The position numbers and the translations under genes were made by a program. Shown here in pieces: positions 47,774 through 56,347 of a stretch of DNA of 64,000 nucleotides (within the stretch, counting starts at the first letter, position 1; the number at the start of each line of letters is the position of its first letter). The DNA is from Bacillus niameyensis (GTDB taxonomy: Bacteria; Bacillota; Bacilli; Bacillales; Bacillaceae_C): NCBI RefSeq assembly GCF_001375535.1, contig NZ_LN831197.1, forward strand, positions 1,721,824 through 1,785,823, read 5' to 3'. Below the pieces are notes generated by a model. That model was not told where the DNA came from. It ran no database searches and saw only the letters and a program-made list of their open reading frames with translations.

Positions 47774-48571
47774 TTAATTTAAAGCTTCATGTTTTTGTAC
47801 GGATAACCAAGGACGACCTTCTTCCCAATGAATACGGACAGGAAGCTCAAATGTTTTTGTTAGTAATTCATCCTTTAATATATCACGTTTTGGACCAGCT
47901 CCGACAATTTTCCCTTTATGAAGCAGCATAACATGAGTGATATCTTCCGTCAGTTCTTCTATATGATGAGTTACATAAATTAGGTGGCATTGATTCTGGG
48001 TAATATCTTTCATAAGCATTAAGATTTCTTCTCTTGATAAAATGTCCAATCCTGAACATGGCTCATCTAATATTAAAAGTTTTGGATTATTCATAAGAGC
48101 TCGCGCTATTAAGACTCTTCTTTTTTCCCCATGAGAAAAAAAACGATATTCCTTCCCTTTTAAATAGTCCAATCGAAACTTTGCAATCAATTCATCAGCT
48201 TTTTCCCAAGCAGATTCTGGAACTTCTTGGTATAAGCCGAACGAAGCAAATTTACCGCTTACTACAATTTCCTCGATCGTTTCAAAATCAAGAGTTTCAG
48301 AGAACTTCTCAAGTGAACTACTAAAAATTCCAAGTTCATTTCGGAGATCTGGAATATAAGAATTACCGAACTCATATCCTAAAACCGAAACTTCCCCTCT
48401 AGTTGGAAATTGATAGCCCGATATAGTATTTAAGAGTGATGTTTTTCCGGAACCATTTAAGCCTAAAATGGCCCACTGTTCCCCTTCCTTCATTTCCCAA
48501 TTAATTTCACTTAAAATAGGTCTTCCTTCCCTTAGCCATTTAACATCTTTTAAAGAAATTAGTTTGTTCAT
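47774..48571 (-). CDS. Stand-alone ABC ATPase
   Basis: ATP-binding protein of 265 residues, ModF/YlmA-like. Walker A LGLNGSGKTSL near residue 39; a degenerate signature FSHGEKRRVLIARAL; Walker B LLILDEPCSGLD; and a switch His in YVTHHIEEL. The ATG at 48571 has GGAGG ten bases upstream; the in-frame GTG at 48580 is too close. No membrane partner is adjacent. First gene of the ATPase-HemY-MFS run. Regulatory rather than transport function is possible, as for ModF. Confidence 0.88.
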   Translation of the reverse strand: MNKLISLKDVKWLREGRPILSEINWEMKEGEQWAILGLNGSGKTSLLNTISGYQFPTRGEVSVLGYEFGNSYIPDLRNELGIFSSSLEKFSETLDFETIEEIVVSGKFASFGLYQEVPESAWEKADELIAKFRLDYLKGKEYRFFSHGEKRRVLIARALMNNPKLLILDEPCSGLDILSREEILMLMKDITQNQCHLIYVTHHIEELTEDITHVMLLHKGKIVGAGPKRDILKDELLTKTFELPVRIHWEEGRPWLSVQKHEALN

Positions 48572-48733
48572 TAGATGCACTACCTCCAGTTAAATGAAAA
48601 GCACTAGCACTTCCTCCCTTTCGAAGGTAGACCAGCACTATCCAAAATTTAAACGCTCCTATCTTTAAATAAACACGTCTTTACGTCATCTTTTATATTA
48701 TAGCTAATCTGCTAATTGAATTGAATAAAAAAG

Positions 48734-48766
48734 AAGACTATTCCAAAATTAGTGTTGATTAGTCTT
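48734..48766 (-). terminator. Terminator of M55 peptidase gene
   Basis: AAGACTA/TAGTCTT followed by six T on the minus strand, ten bases after the stop codon. Confidence 0.75.
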
Positions 48767-48775
48767 AGGTGTTTC

Positions 48776-49570
48776 TTATAGAGCTCTAGATAATAGATCA
48801 ATTAAATTATCACCATAATAGACAGCTGTTAGTCCATTGATTCTTTTGGCTTGAATACCATCATAATAACGACTATCTGCCTGATCAGTACTAACAAATC
48901 TAATAGCTAGATTATAAGGCCCCTGAATTTGCTTAGGGAGAACATTTACCTTATTATCCAGAGATTTTTTTATAACTTCCTTAAGCTCTTTATGAACTAA
49001 TTGCGGTGATTTAATTAGTCCTGCATGTCTGCCATACGACTGCTTAGTTTCATAAACGGTAACATTAGAAATTTCTTTCTGTGCTTCGACGCATGTTTGA
49101 TCATCTCCTGTTACAAGAAGAACAGGGACGTTATACAAGCCAAATAGTAAACTGTCTAAGGCGATTTCTCCAACAGGACTCCCGTTCAAATGGATCGTTT
49201 GCCAACCAACTGATGTCATAGTATGATCTCGAATCGCCTTTTCAATTCCTCCCATAGCATGATAACCTATTAGCATAGCTCCATCGAAACTTGTGTCAAG
49301 ACCTGGAAAGCGCTCAGGTATTTTGGTAGCCCCTACACAATATTTGGCACCAGGATGTAGTTTATGCACTAAGAAGTTAAATCCTGAACTATGGGCATCT
49401 TTAACGTAAATTTCATCAACTCCAGCAGCTATTAAACTTTCAACTATAACATTAACTTCATCCGTTAAAAAATGCCTCGCTTCCTCGTAAAGTAATTCTC
49501 CTCTAGTTAATTGTTGCTTTAAAACAATACCTGAAATTCCTTCCATATCAACGCTAACGTAAATTTTCAA
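48776..49570 (-). CDS. M55 family D-aminopeptidase, DppA-like
   Basis: Zinc peptidase of 264 residues similar to B. subtilis DppA, which releases D-amino acids from short peptides. The N-terminus KIYVSVDMEGISGIV holds the DxE zinc pair; HAMGGIEKAIRDHTM gives the His ligands; and KDAHSSGFNFLV is conserved. The TTG at 49570 is assumed (GGGGAG upstream at loose spacing). It follows the fourth importer's permeases beyond a large terminator hairpin. Many M55 genes lie near peptide or sugar transporters; a link with this importer is unproven. Confidence 0.87.
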   Translation of the reverse strand: MKIYVSVDMEGISGIVLKQQLTRGELLYEEARHFLTDEVNVIVESLIAAGVDEIYVKDAHSSGFNFLVHKLHPGAKYCVGATKIPERFPGLDTSFDGAMLIGYHAMGGIEKAIRDHTMTSVGWQTIHLNGSPVGEIALDSLLFGLYNVPVLLVTGDDQTCVEAQKEISNVTVYETKQSYGRHAGLIKSPQLVHKELKEVIKKSLDNKVNVLPKQIQGPYNLAIRFVSTDQADSRYYDGIQAKRINGLTAVYYGDNLIDLLSRAL

Positions 49571-49660
49571 CCTGTATACACGCTCCCCTTCAATTTACAT
49601 TTTTTATAAGCAGATTATTCCTAATCATTCGACGCCCAGACAGAAGTTCCTTTTATTATA

Positions 49661-49762
49661 AAAAAAGATTGCTAAACTATTAAGCTTCTTCCCAGTTTCC
49701 TGCCTCCCGATTAAAACGAAAGGGCAAGACTCTGCATAGTCTGCTTAGCTGTTTAGCAATCT
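49661..49762 (-). terminator. Large terminator hairpin after fourth permease pair
   Basis: AGATTGCTAAAC and GTTTAGCAATCT form a 12-bp perfect stem closing a 72-base loop, followed by seven T on the minus strand. The enclosed sequence itself is partly G/C rich. Confidence 0.75.
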
Positions 49763-49785
49763 ACTTAAATATTTAACGGTTGATA

Positions 49786-50679
49786 TTACTCCTTAACCGA
49801 TCCAATCAACACACCCTTAACAAAGAATCGTTGTAAGAATGGATAAACGATTAAAAGCGGTAATGAGGAAACTATAATTACAGCATATTTTAACAAACTC
49901 GCTGTTTTAACTTGTTCAACTAGTGATTCTACCTCACCAGGTCCGCCCCCACCATCAGGACTAATTTCACTGACAATTAAGAGTTGCCTTAAAAACAATT
50001 GAAGCGGAAATAACTTTTCATTTGATAAATAAATTAAAGCTGAAAAATACTGATTCCAAAGACTTACTCCATGAAAAAGTGCCATTACCGCAATAATTGG
50101 AGCCGAGAGTGGTAGAACGACTTTTCCAAAGATATAAAAATCAGAGGCACCATCGATTTTAGCTGCTTCCACTAACTGATCCGGTATCGTTTGTTGGAAG
50201 AATGTACGAGCAACTAAAAGTGACCAAGCACCAACCACACCTGGAATGACGATAGCCCAAATCGTATCAACCATTCCTAATGTTTTGATTACTAAGAATG
50301 TCGGAATTAATCCACCATTAAACATCATAGTAAAAAGAATGATCCACAATATGATTTTCTTCCCCATAACTTCTTTTCTAGACAATGCGTATGCACATGG
50401 TAACAATACGCATAGATGGAGAATTGTTCCTAAAAGAGTGTAAAATATTGTATTTCGATATCCTAACCATATATGACTATTTTCGAAGACGCGTTTATAA
50501 CCCGCAAATGTAATATCTACCGGCCATAGCCACATTCTCCCTGCACTTACTGCTGTAGGATCACTAATCGAAGCGCTTAAAACGAAAATTAACGGATATA
50601 CAATAATCACAACAATCAATAAAACCAATAATTTATTTACGATGTCAAATGTTTTATCTGATAAACTAATGTTTTTCAT
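49786..50679 (-). CDS. ABC sugar permease, LplC/YtcP type
   Basis: A 297-residue permease with the EAA loop QLVEAAKIDGASDF and C-terminus RFFVKGVLIGSVKE. Second gene of the fourth importer's permease pair, 12 bases after the LplB-type gene; AAGGGGCG precedes the ATG. A Gly-rich loop PDGGGGPGEVESLVEQ replaces the usual segment near residue 240. Confidence 0.9.
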   Translation of the reverse strand: MKNISLSDKTFDIVNKLLVLLIVVIIVYPLIFVLSASISDPTAVSAGRMWLWPVDITFAGYKRVFENSHIWLGYRNTIFYTLLGTILHLCVLLPCAYALSRKEVMGKKIILWIILFTMMFNGGLIPTFLVIKTLGMVDTIWAIVIPGVVGAWSLLVARTFFQQTIPDQLVEAAKIDGASDFYIFGKVVLPLSAPIIAVMALFHGVSLWNQYFSALIYLSNEKLFPLQLFLRQLLIVSEISPDGGGGPGEVESLVEQVKTASLLKYAVIIVSSLPLLIVYPFLQRFFVKGVLIGSVKE

Positions 50680-50691
50680 AATCGACGCCCC

Positions 50692-51648
50692 TTACCATAA
50701 GCTGTTTTCGCTAACTTTTCTGGCAATTTGGTTGACCGTTACTAGCAGGATGATATTGATGACTGAATCAAATAGACCAACCGCAGCAGCGAAACTGTAT
50801 TGACCATTCAATAAACCGGTTTCATATACGAATGTTTGAATGATATCCGATGTTTCTGAGTTCAAAGAGTTCTGTAATAGTAAGACTTTCTCAAATCCAA
50901 CTGACATGAAACTTCCGATGTTGAGGATAAACAATACCACAACTGTTGGTAATATAGTAGGTATATTTATGTGGATAATCCTTTGGAATCTTGTTGCTCC
51001 ATCCACTTTAGCCGCCTCTAACAGTTCTGGATTAACTCCCGCTAATGCGGCGAGATAAATAATCGTTCCCCATCCTAAACCTTGCCACTGACCAGACCAG
51101 ACATAAATATGTCGGAACCAACCCGGACTTGTCAAAAATTGAATAGGGTCGCCACCAAACAATTGAACAATATGGTTGATAATACCAGTAGTCGGATCTA
51201 AAAAGGCAATGATCATTCCGACAACAACAACGACTGAAATGAAGTGAGGAGCGTATGTAAGTGTTTGTGACCACTTTTTAAACGCACCATTTCTTAGTTC
51301 GTTTAACATTAAGGCAAAGATAATTGGCAATGGAAACAATGCTAATTGATAAACACTAATGATTAATGTGTTCTTTAACAATCTCCAGAAATAATATGAA
51401 TTAAAGAAACGTTCAAAGTGCTCAAATCCTGCCCATGGACTTCCCATAATACCCATCGTGGCATAAAAGTCCTTAAAGGCAATTTGTACACCGTACATTG
51501 GAATATAGTGAAATATAATAAAGTAAGATAAGGCTGGTAATAGAAATATATATAGTTGCCAGCTTTTGAGAAAGTTTTTCCAACCCCGTGATAGACGACT
51601 GCCGGGCATAACTACAGTTTGTTGAACCTCAGCATTCTTTAATTGCAT
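50692..51648 (-). CDS. ABC sugar permease, LplB type
   Basis: A 318-residue permease: HYIPMYGVQIAFKDF, GSPWAGFEH and the EAA loop ELLEAAKVDGATRF. GAAGGGGG precedes the ATG. Unlike the other three systems, its binding protein gene lies upstream (52287-53909) and is separated by a terminator and a 638-base gap, so permeases and binding protein can be expressed differently. A cre-like site lies at 51933-51946. Confidence 0.9.
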   Translation of the reverse strand: MQLKNAEVQQTVVMPGSRLSRGWKNFLKSWQLYIFLLPALSYFIIFHYIPMYGVQIAFKDFYATMGIMGSPWAGFEHFERFFNSYYFWRLLKNTLIISVYQLALFPLPIIFALMLNELRNGAFKKWSQTLTYAPHFISVVVVVGMIIAFLDPTTGIINHIVQLFGGDPIQFLTSPGWFRHIYVWSGQWQGLGWGTIIYLAALAGVNPELLEAAKVDGATRFQRIIHINIPTILPTVVVLFILNIGSFMSVGFEKVLLLQNSLNSETSDIIQTFVYETGLLNGQYSFAAAVGLFDSVINIILLVTVNQIARKVSENSLW

Positions 51649-51932
51649 GCGAGAACCCCCTTCTAATTTATCTTGGTGACTTTACTTTTTTAATTCTAAT
51701 GAGCTTTTTTCATTATTTTACATATATTACTTGTTTACGAGATTCAACAATTTTTGCGCCAGCTCCCCCCTTATCGTTTATAAGTCTTTTAAAATGGAAT
51801 TTACCCTCTTTTTGTTTTTTCTTAATGCAGAATCTAGAATTCAATTTAGAACCGCTTTCAAAACATTTACTCCCTTATAATCCCATTGTACAGATTGAAG
51901 ACTGCAAGACTTTGCAACCCCTTACAAAATCC

Positions 51933-51946
51933 ATAAAACGCTTTCA
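51933..51946 (-). promoter_or_regulatory. cre-like site (CcpA)
   Basis: Minus strand TGAAAGCGTTTTAT fits cre with two mismatches near its end. It lies in the 51649-52286 gap upstream of the permease pair, which otherwise shows no gene apart from a terminator at 52208. Confidence 0.4.
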
Positions 51947-52207
51947 ACAATTACAGAATGTGTTTTGATTAAAAAGGGTAACGATACTACTTTGTTTTGG
52001 ATTATAGAATTTGGGAGTATTATACTTTTATAATATTTGAATTCTCCTTTCAAATCAATAGGAAATAATGTGAAATATTATTTCTTCACATAAATAAACG
52101 TTATTTTTCGCCTTACTCACTTATGCCTGCTAGTATGATCCCTTAAATCCAATAGATCCCATTGAAAACTTCATTAGATAGGATCAACATATGTATTGCC
52201 TTGAAAT

Positions 52208-52249
52208 AAAAATGAGGCTGTTTATTATATCTTTCTAACAACCTCATTC
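52208..52249 (-). terminator. Terminator of fourth binding protein gene
   Basis: AATGAGGTTGTT pairs with AACAGCCTCATT on the minus strand, followed by T-rich sequence, about 40 bases after the stop codon. Confidence 0.8.
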
Positions 52250-52286
52250 ATTTTCAAATTATCAATTCCATGTAAACTTAGCTATA

Positions 52287-53909
52287 TTAGTTATTTTTAT
52301 ATCTCTTTAAAGCTTCATTTTGGATTTCCATATATTTATCAAGCCCCATCGTTTTTACTTGATCAACATATGCATCCCACTTAGACATCGGCTCTGTTCC
52401 AGTAATAAACTTATCTTGCATTTCATCTACATATTTGTGGATATCGGCTTGTAATCCAGATAGTTGCTTACTTTCTTCATCCGTGTAAGTGAAACTCGGC
52501 CATACTTCATCAAGAAGATTTGGTTGGAGCTTTTCTGCAGCTTCAATGGATGAAGGCAAACTTTCAGCTCCTTTAAATGTTGCTTCTCGAACAATACCAG
52601 GGTATCCTCCACCAAGCCAAGTAATATACTTTGATAATTCTTGTTCCATTGTCAACCCTTCAGCACTATTCGTAATTTTATCCAAATATTGAAGATCCCC
52701 TTTTTCATCTACTTCAAAGGTTTCTCCTTCAACTCCCATGAAAAATAACTTGGCTCCCTCTTCACTGTAAAAATAGTCTAACCATCTCAAAGTAGCCGGT
52801 ATATTTTCATTGACATTTGTAACAACAAATCCGCCCATATGAGCAAGCGAAGATGTCATTGAGTTATATTTTTTTCCAGCAGGTCCTTCTAACGCCGGTA
52901 AACCTACAAAATCTTTTCCTGCTTCCCCATAAATCGTTTCAGCACTAGTGATTACTGTGCTTCCATAGAGACCATCAGAACCCATTCCATAGCTTTGGTT
53001 TGCATCAATAGTGTAAATATTTTCTTGGATCAACCCTTCGGAATAGAGCTTATTCAGATATCCAATTAATTCTTTGTATCCATCAGAGGTTGGGAAGAAG
53101 CGTAGTTCCTTTGTTTCAGGATCTTCATCAAGGTAGGATTGCTTATTTCCTTTATTTCCGACACCGAAAGCTCCTTTTAAAATATTCCTCAAACCAGAGA
53201 TACTAGTTGCTCCATATGGAACTTCATCATGTTTTCCGTTTCCATTCAAATCTGTTTCTTTAACCGCTTTCAAGTAATTATAAAACTCGTCAGTTGTCTC
53301 TGGCATATCCATATTCAACTGCTCAAGCCAGTCTTTTCTGATCCATGCTTTTGCTCCAATTAGAACGGAAGTAAACTCAGGATCATAAATTGTTGGAATG
53401 GAATACATATTCCCATCCGGAAACGTTGCTCCCTTACGGATTTCAGGGTACTGTTCCATTAGTGCTGTCAAATTAGGCATATATTCCTCAATTAAGTCAT
53501 TCATTTTAACAAATACGCCTTGCTGTCCATACTTTAGTAAATCCTCATTTGGCATTGCCATTGTATAAAATACATCTGGCAGACTTGAACCAGCAAGCGT
53601 TAGATTTCTCTTTTCCTCGCGTCCATCGACAGGTACTAATTCCCAATCTATATGAATGTTAGACTTTTCTTCATAAGTTTTCCATAATAAAGTTTCATTA
53701 TAATTGTTCGAAGATAATGCAGATTGTCCTGCCATAAACTTAAGCGTAATCTTGTCATTTACAATCGGCATTCCAGTAGGATTTACATTTTCCTTTTGTT
53801 TATCATCAATTTCAGGTTCTTTCGGTCCTGATGTTTTCCCTGAACATGCCGTTAATACTAACATAAAGGCCATCATAATTAAAAATAGCGAACTTTTAAA
53901 AGGCTTCAA
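52287..53909 (-). CDS. LplA-type oligosaccharide-binding lipoprotein
   Basis: Binding protein of 540 residues with lipobox VLTAC (Cys at 22). The EF-hand-like loop DLNGNGKHDEVPY lies near residue 220 and the conserved GATFPDGNMYSIPT near residue 160. The TTG at 53909 has GGAGGGG upstream. It precedes the permease pair in transcription but has its own terminator. A cre site lies 88 bases upstream, and two Gfo/Idh oxidoreductase genes come before it. Confidence 0.9.
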   Translation of the reverse strand: MKPFKSSLFLIMMAFMLVLTACSGKTSGPKEPEIDDKQKENVNPTGMPIVNDKITLKFMAGQSALSSNNYNETLLWKTYEEKSNIHIDWELVPVDGREEKRNLTLAGSSLPDVFYTMAMPNEDLLKYGQQGVFVKMNDLIEEYMPNLTALMEQYPEIRKGATFPDGNMYSIPTIYDPEFTSVLIGAKAWIRKDWLEQLNMDMPETTDEFYNYLKAVKETDLNGNGKHDEVPYGATSISGLRNILKGAFGVGNKGNKQSYLDEDPETKELRFFPTSDGYKELIGYLNKLYSEGLIQENIYTIDANQSYGMGSDGLYGSTVITSAETIYGEAGKDFVGLPALEGPAGKKYNSMTSSLAHMGGFVVTNVNENIPATLRWLDYFYSEEGAKLFFMGVEGETFEVDEKGDLQYLDKITNSAEGLTMEQELSKYITWLGGGYPGIVREATFKGAESLPSSIEAAEKLQPNLLDEVWPSFTYTDEESKQLSGLQADIHKYVDEMQDKFITGTEPMSKWDAYVDQVKTMGLDKYMEIQNEALKRYKNN

Positions 53910-53997
53910 TATTACCCCTCCAATTTTTATACAATATTCCTTAGTACCGTCTCCATCGTTAACCTTGGGAAATGAGGTGGCGCGTCGAGGACTACCA

Positions 53998-54011
53998 AGA
54001 TAGCGTTTTCA
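53998..54011 (-). promoter_or_regulatory. cre site (CcpA)
   Basis: Minus strand TGAAAACGCTATCT matches the cre consensus at all but the last position, upstream of the fourth binding protein gene. Confidence 0.55.
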
Positions 54012-54115
54012 GCTAGTTTCAAAGATAGATGTATGGCCTTATCTCCATACTTTCTTTAACATAGCTCTACGCTTCTCCTTCAATCGAAATTCTTGACTTT
54101 AAACACTATGCTTTT

Positions 54116-55102
54116 TTATAGTTGTACCAGTTTATGTGTTTCAGATGATCGATATGCGGCTAGAGCTACTTCGACTGCTTTAAGACCATCATAACCTGAG
54201 ATTGATGGTTCCTTATTTCCCCTAATATTTTCAATAAAATCTTGAACTAAACCTAGATTCATATTATCGCCCCAAAAACTTTCGACAACCCCGATTTCAT
54301 CTGAATACACATGAATGCTTTGCTTATTTGTAATGATATTTAAAACACCATCTGTTCCTACAATTTCTAGTGTTACATCACCCCCTTTAGGATAGCTTTT
54401 ACTTCTTGACCAACTACAATCAATCGTCGCAAACACTCCATTTGTAAACTCCAATGTCACAATTCCTGCATCATCAATTGGGTGAACTTGATCTGAAAAT
54501 AATTGACCTGATTCTGCATACACCTCTTTGACTTCTGCTCCCAAATACCACCGCATAATATCTAATAGGTGGACAGTATGGTCAATAACAGCTCCACCTC
54601 CAGATAATTTCTTATCGATCAACCAACCACCTGGATTCCACCCGCGATTTGTTCCTTTGATAGATAAGACTCTGCCAATCTTCCCGGAATCTATAGCATT
54701 CTTGGCATTTGCAATCGAAGTATTAAAGCGAACTGGAAAAGCAGTTTGAAGTATCACTTTATTTTTTTGACATACATCTATCATTTTCCAAGCATCTTCT
54801 ACTGTAGTAGATAATGGTTTTTCGCATAGTATATGTTTTTTTGCTTTCGCTGCCGCAACGACATGTTCACAGTGTTTGGCATTTTCTGAAGTAATAATAA
54901 CCGCATCTATATCTTGTTGAAGCAGTTTTTCGTATGTATCGTAATAGCTTGCTTGATATTTATCTGCAGCCTTTTGCCCACGTTCCATATTATCATCTGC
55001 AATGCCTACTAACTTCACATTCTCTATTTCCCTTAAAGCATTTGCATAACTATGTCCGTGACCATGTGCAAAGCTAATAATTCCAACCTTGATTTTCTTC
55101 AC
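54116..55102 (-). CDS. Gfo/Idh/MocA-family oxidoreductase
   Basis: NAD(P)-dependent sugar or inositol dehydrogenase-like protein, 328 residues. The N-terminal Rossmann domain begins VGIISFAHGHGHSYANAL, and the family EKP motif is in HILCEKPLSTTVEDAW near residue 95 with the catalytic Lys. The GxxxxHxxxLD segment GGAVIDHTVHLLDIMRW near residue 175 holds the conserved Asp/His. The first glycine motif is altered (FAHGHGHS), a known variant. GTG start with GGGAGGGG upstream. Substrate unknown; likely acts on sugars imported by the neighbouring system. Confidence 0.88.
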   Translation of the reverse strand: MKKIKVGIISFAHGHGHSYANALREIENVKLVGIADDNMERGQKAADKYQASYYDTYEKLLQQDIDAVIITSENAKHCEHVVAAAKAKKHILCEKPLSTTVEDAWKMIDVCQKNKVILQTAFPVRFNTSIANAKNAIDSGKIGRVLSIKGTNRGWNPGGWLIDKKLSGGGAVIDHTVHLLDIMRWYLGAEVKEVYAESGQLFSDQVHPIDDAGIVTLEFTNGVFATIDCSWSRSKSYPKGGDVTLEIVGTDGVLNIITNKQSIHVYSDEIGVVESFWGDNMNLGLVQDFIENIRGNKEPSISGYDGLKAVEVALAAYRSSETHKLVQL

Positions 55103-55268
55103 TCTGTCCCCTCCCGAACTGAGTATTCCATCCTTTATAAATTTATCTTATCTATCATTTATCAATTTTAAGTGAATGCAATATTAAGATTTTGTAATTT
55201 TAAATGTAGTTAAATTCAATTGATTACAATGGCAATACGGAATACTCAATCTTTTCTTGACACTTGTA

Positions 55269-56258
55269 TTAATTGTTTAAATGTACCGGTTCGTTGATTT
55301 GGATAGACTTATTCGCAGCTAAGGCTATTTCAACTGCTTTATAGGCATCCTCTGGAGATATTATCGATCGCTTTCCAGTCTCAATACAGTCGATAAAGTG
55401 TACTAATTCTCGATAGTAAGGGGATTCATTTAATGGGCTTTGGTTTATAGTCTTATAGCCTTCTCCGACAACCTGATTTTCGATGACTGTTTTGATTGAA
55501 CAACTCCTGCTATCATATTCGAAATTCCCCTTATCTCCGGCAAATTCGAAAGTTTTATAGAAGCCATCATGAGCCCAACTGCCTTCAACATGTGCAATTA
55601 CACCGCTTTCAAAGCGTAGTGTCACAAGTGCATAATCTTTTTTCCTGTATTCTCGTCCTGTAAGACTTTTCGCGTATACTCTCTTAACTTCTCCGAAGCA
55701 CCATCTTAAAAAATCAAAGTCATGGATCAGTAAGTCTAAAATAACACCACCACTACTTTGAAAATTGGCGAACCAGTCATTCCAAGCATTTTTAGGGAAG
55801 TTCCCATTGCGAGTAGTTCGAATCATTCCTGGTTTTCCAATCGCACCTGCCTCAACCAGTTCCTTTGCTCTCACGTACTCAGGAAAGAATCTAGTAACTT
55901 GACCGATATATAATTGCACTCCATTAGCTTTGCATGTTTCGATCATGCTTGTAGCATCTTCCAAAGATCCAGCAATCGGTTTCTCACATATGATATGTTT
56001 CCCAAGTTTTGCGGCCTTTTCTACAAACTCTTTATGCAAAAATGTTGGCAGACAAATATCAATGACATCTACCCTATCTAAAGTTTCTATTGCCTCTTCA
56101 AGGGTTCGAAAAAATGAATATTCCGTTTCTTTTAAACGTAAAAGAGAGGGGTTACGGATGTCTACAATCCCCGTAACCTTTACATTCTCCATTTTTTGAT
56201 AAGCTCTTAGATGTGTTTTTCCCATAGACCCTGCACCAACTAATAAAACAAATTGCAT
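55269..56258 (-). CDS. Gfo/Idh/MocA-family oxidoreductase
   Basis: Second member, 329 residues from the ATG at 56258 (TAGGAGTG upstream). QFVLLVGAGSMGKTHLRAY is the nucleotide-binding site; HIICEKPIAGSLEDA the EKP motif; SSGGVILDLLIHDFDFLRW the catalytic region. A longer frame to 56330 lacks a ribosome binding site and family similarity. It lies after the endonuclease/phosphatase-family gene and before the other oxidoreductase (166-base gap); all three and the ROK regulator point the same way. Confidence 0.88.
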   Translation of the reverse strand: MQFVLLVGAGSMGKTHLRAYQKMENVKVTGIVDIRNPSLLRLKETEYSFFRTLEEAIETLDRVDVIDICLPTFLHKEFVEKAAKLGKHIICEKPIAGSLEDATSMIETCKANGVQLYIGQVTRFFPEYVRAKELVEAGAIGKPGMIRTTRNGNFPKNAWNDWFANFQSSGGVILDLLIHDFDFLRWCFGEVKRVYAKSLTGREYRKKDYALVTLRFESGVIAHVEGSWAHDGFYKTFEFAGDKGNFEYDSRSCSIKTVIENQVVGEGYKTINQSPLNESPYYRELVHFIDCIETGKRSIISPEDAYKAVEIALAANKSIQINEPVHLNN

Positions 56259-56347
56259 TTTTTCACTCCTACTTCGCTTCAAGTGTATTTGGCCTTCTTC
56301 TGAAAAACATTTTATTAAAACTTTTTGCAAACCAGGTAAGTGCTACC

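Noticed and set aside
48590-48650. Possible leader RNA upstream of the ABC ATPase with repeated AGTGCT
   Set aside because: Weak pairing and no match to a known riboswitch consensus that I can recall.
51699-51968. 89-codon plus-strand frame
   Set aside because: It runs antisense across the permease leader and the cre-like site, without a ribosome binding site.
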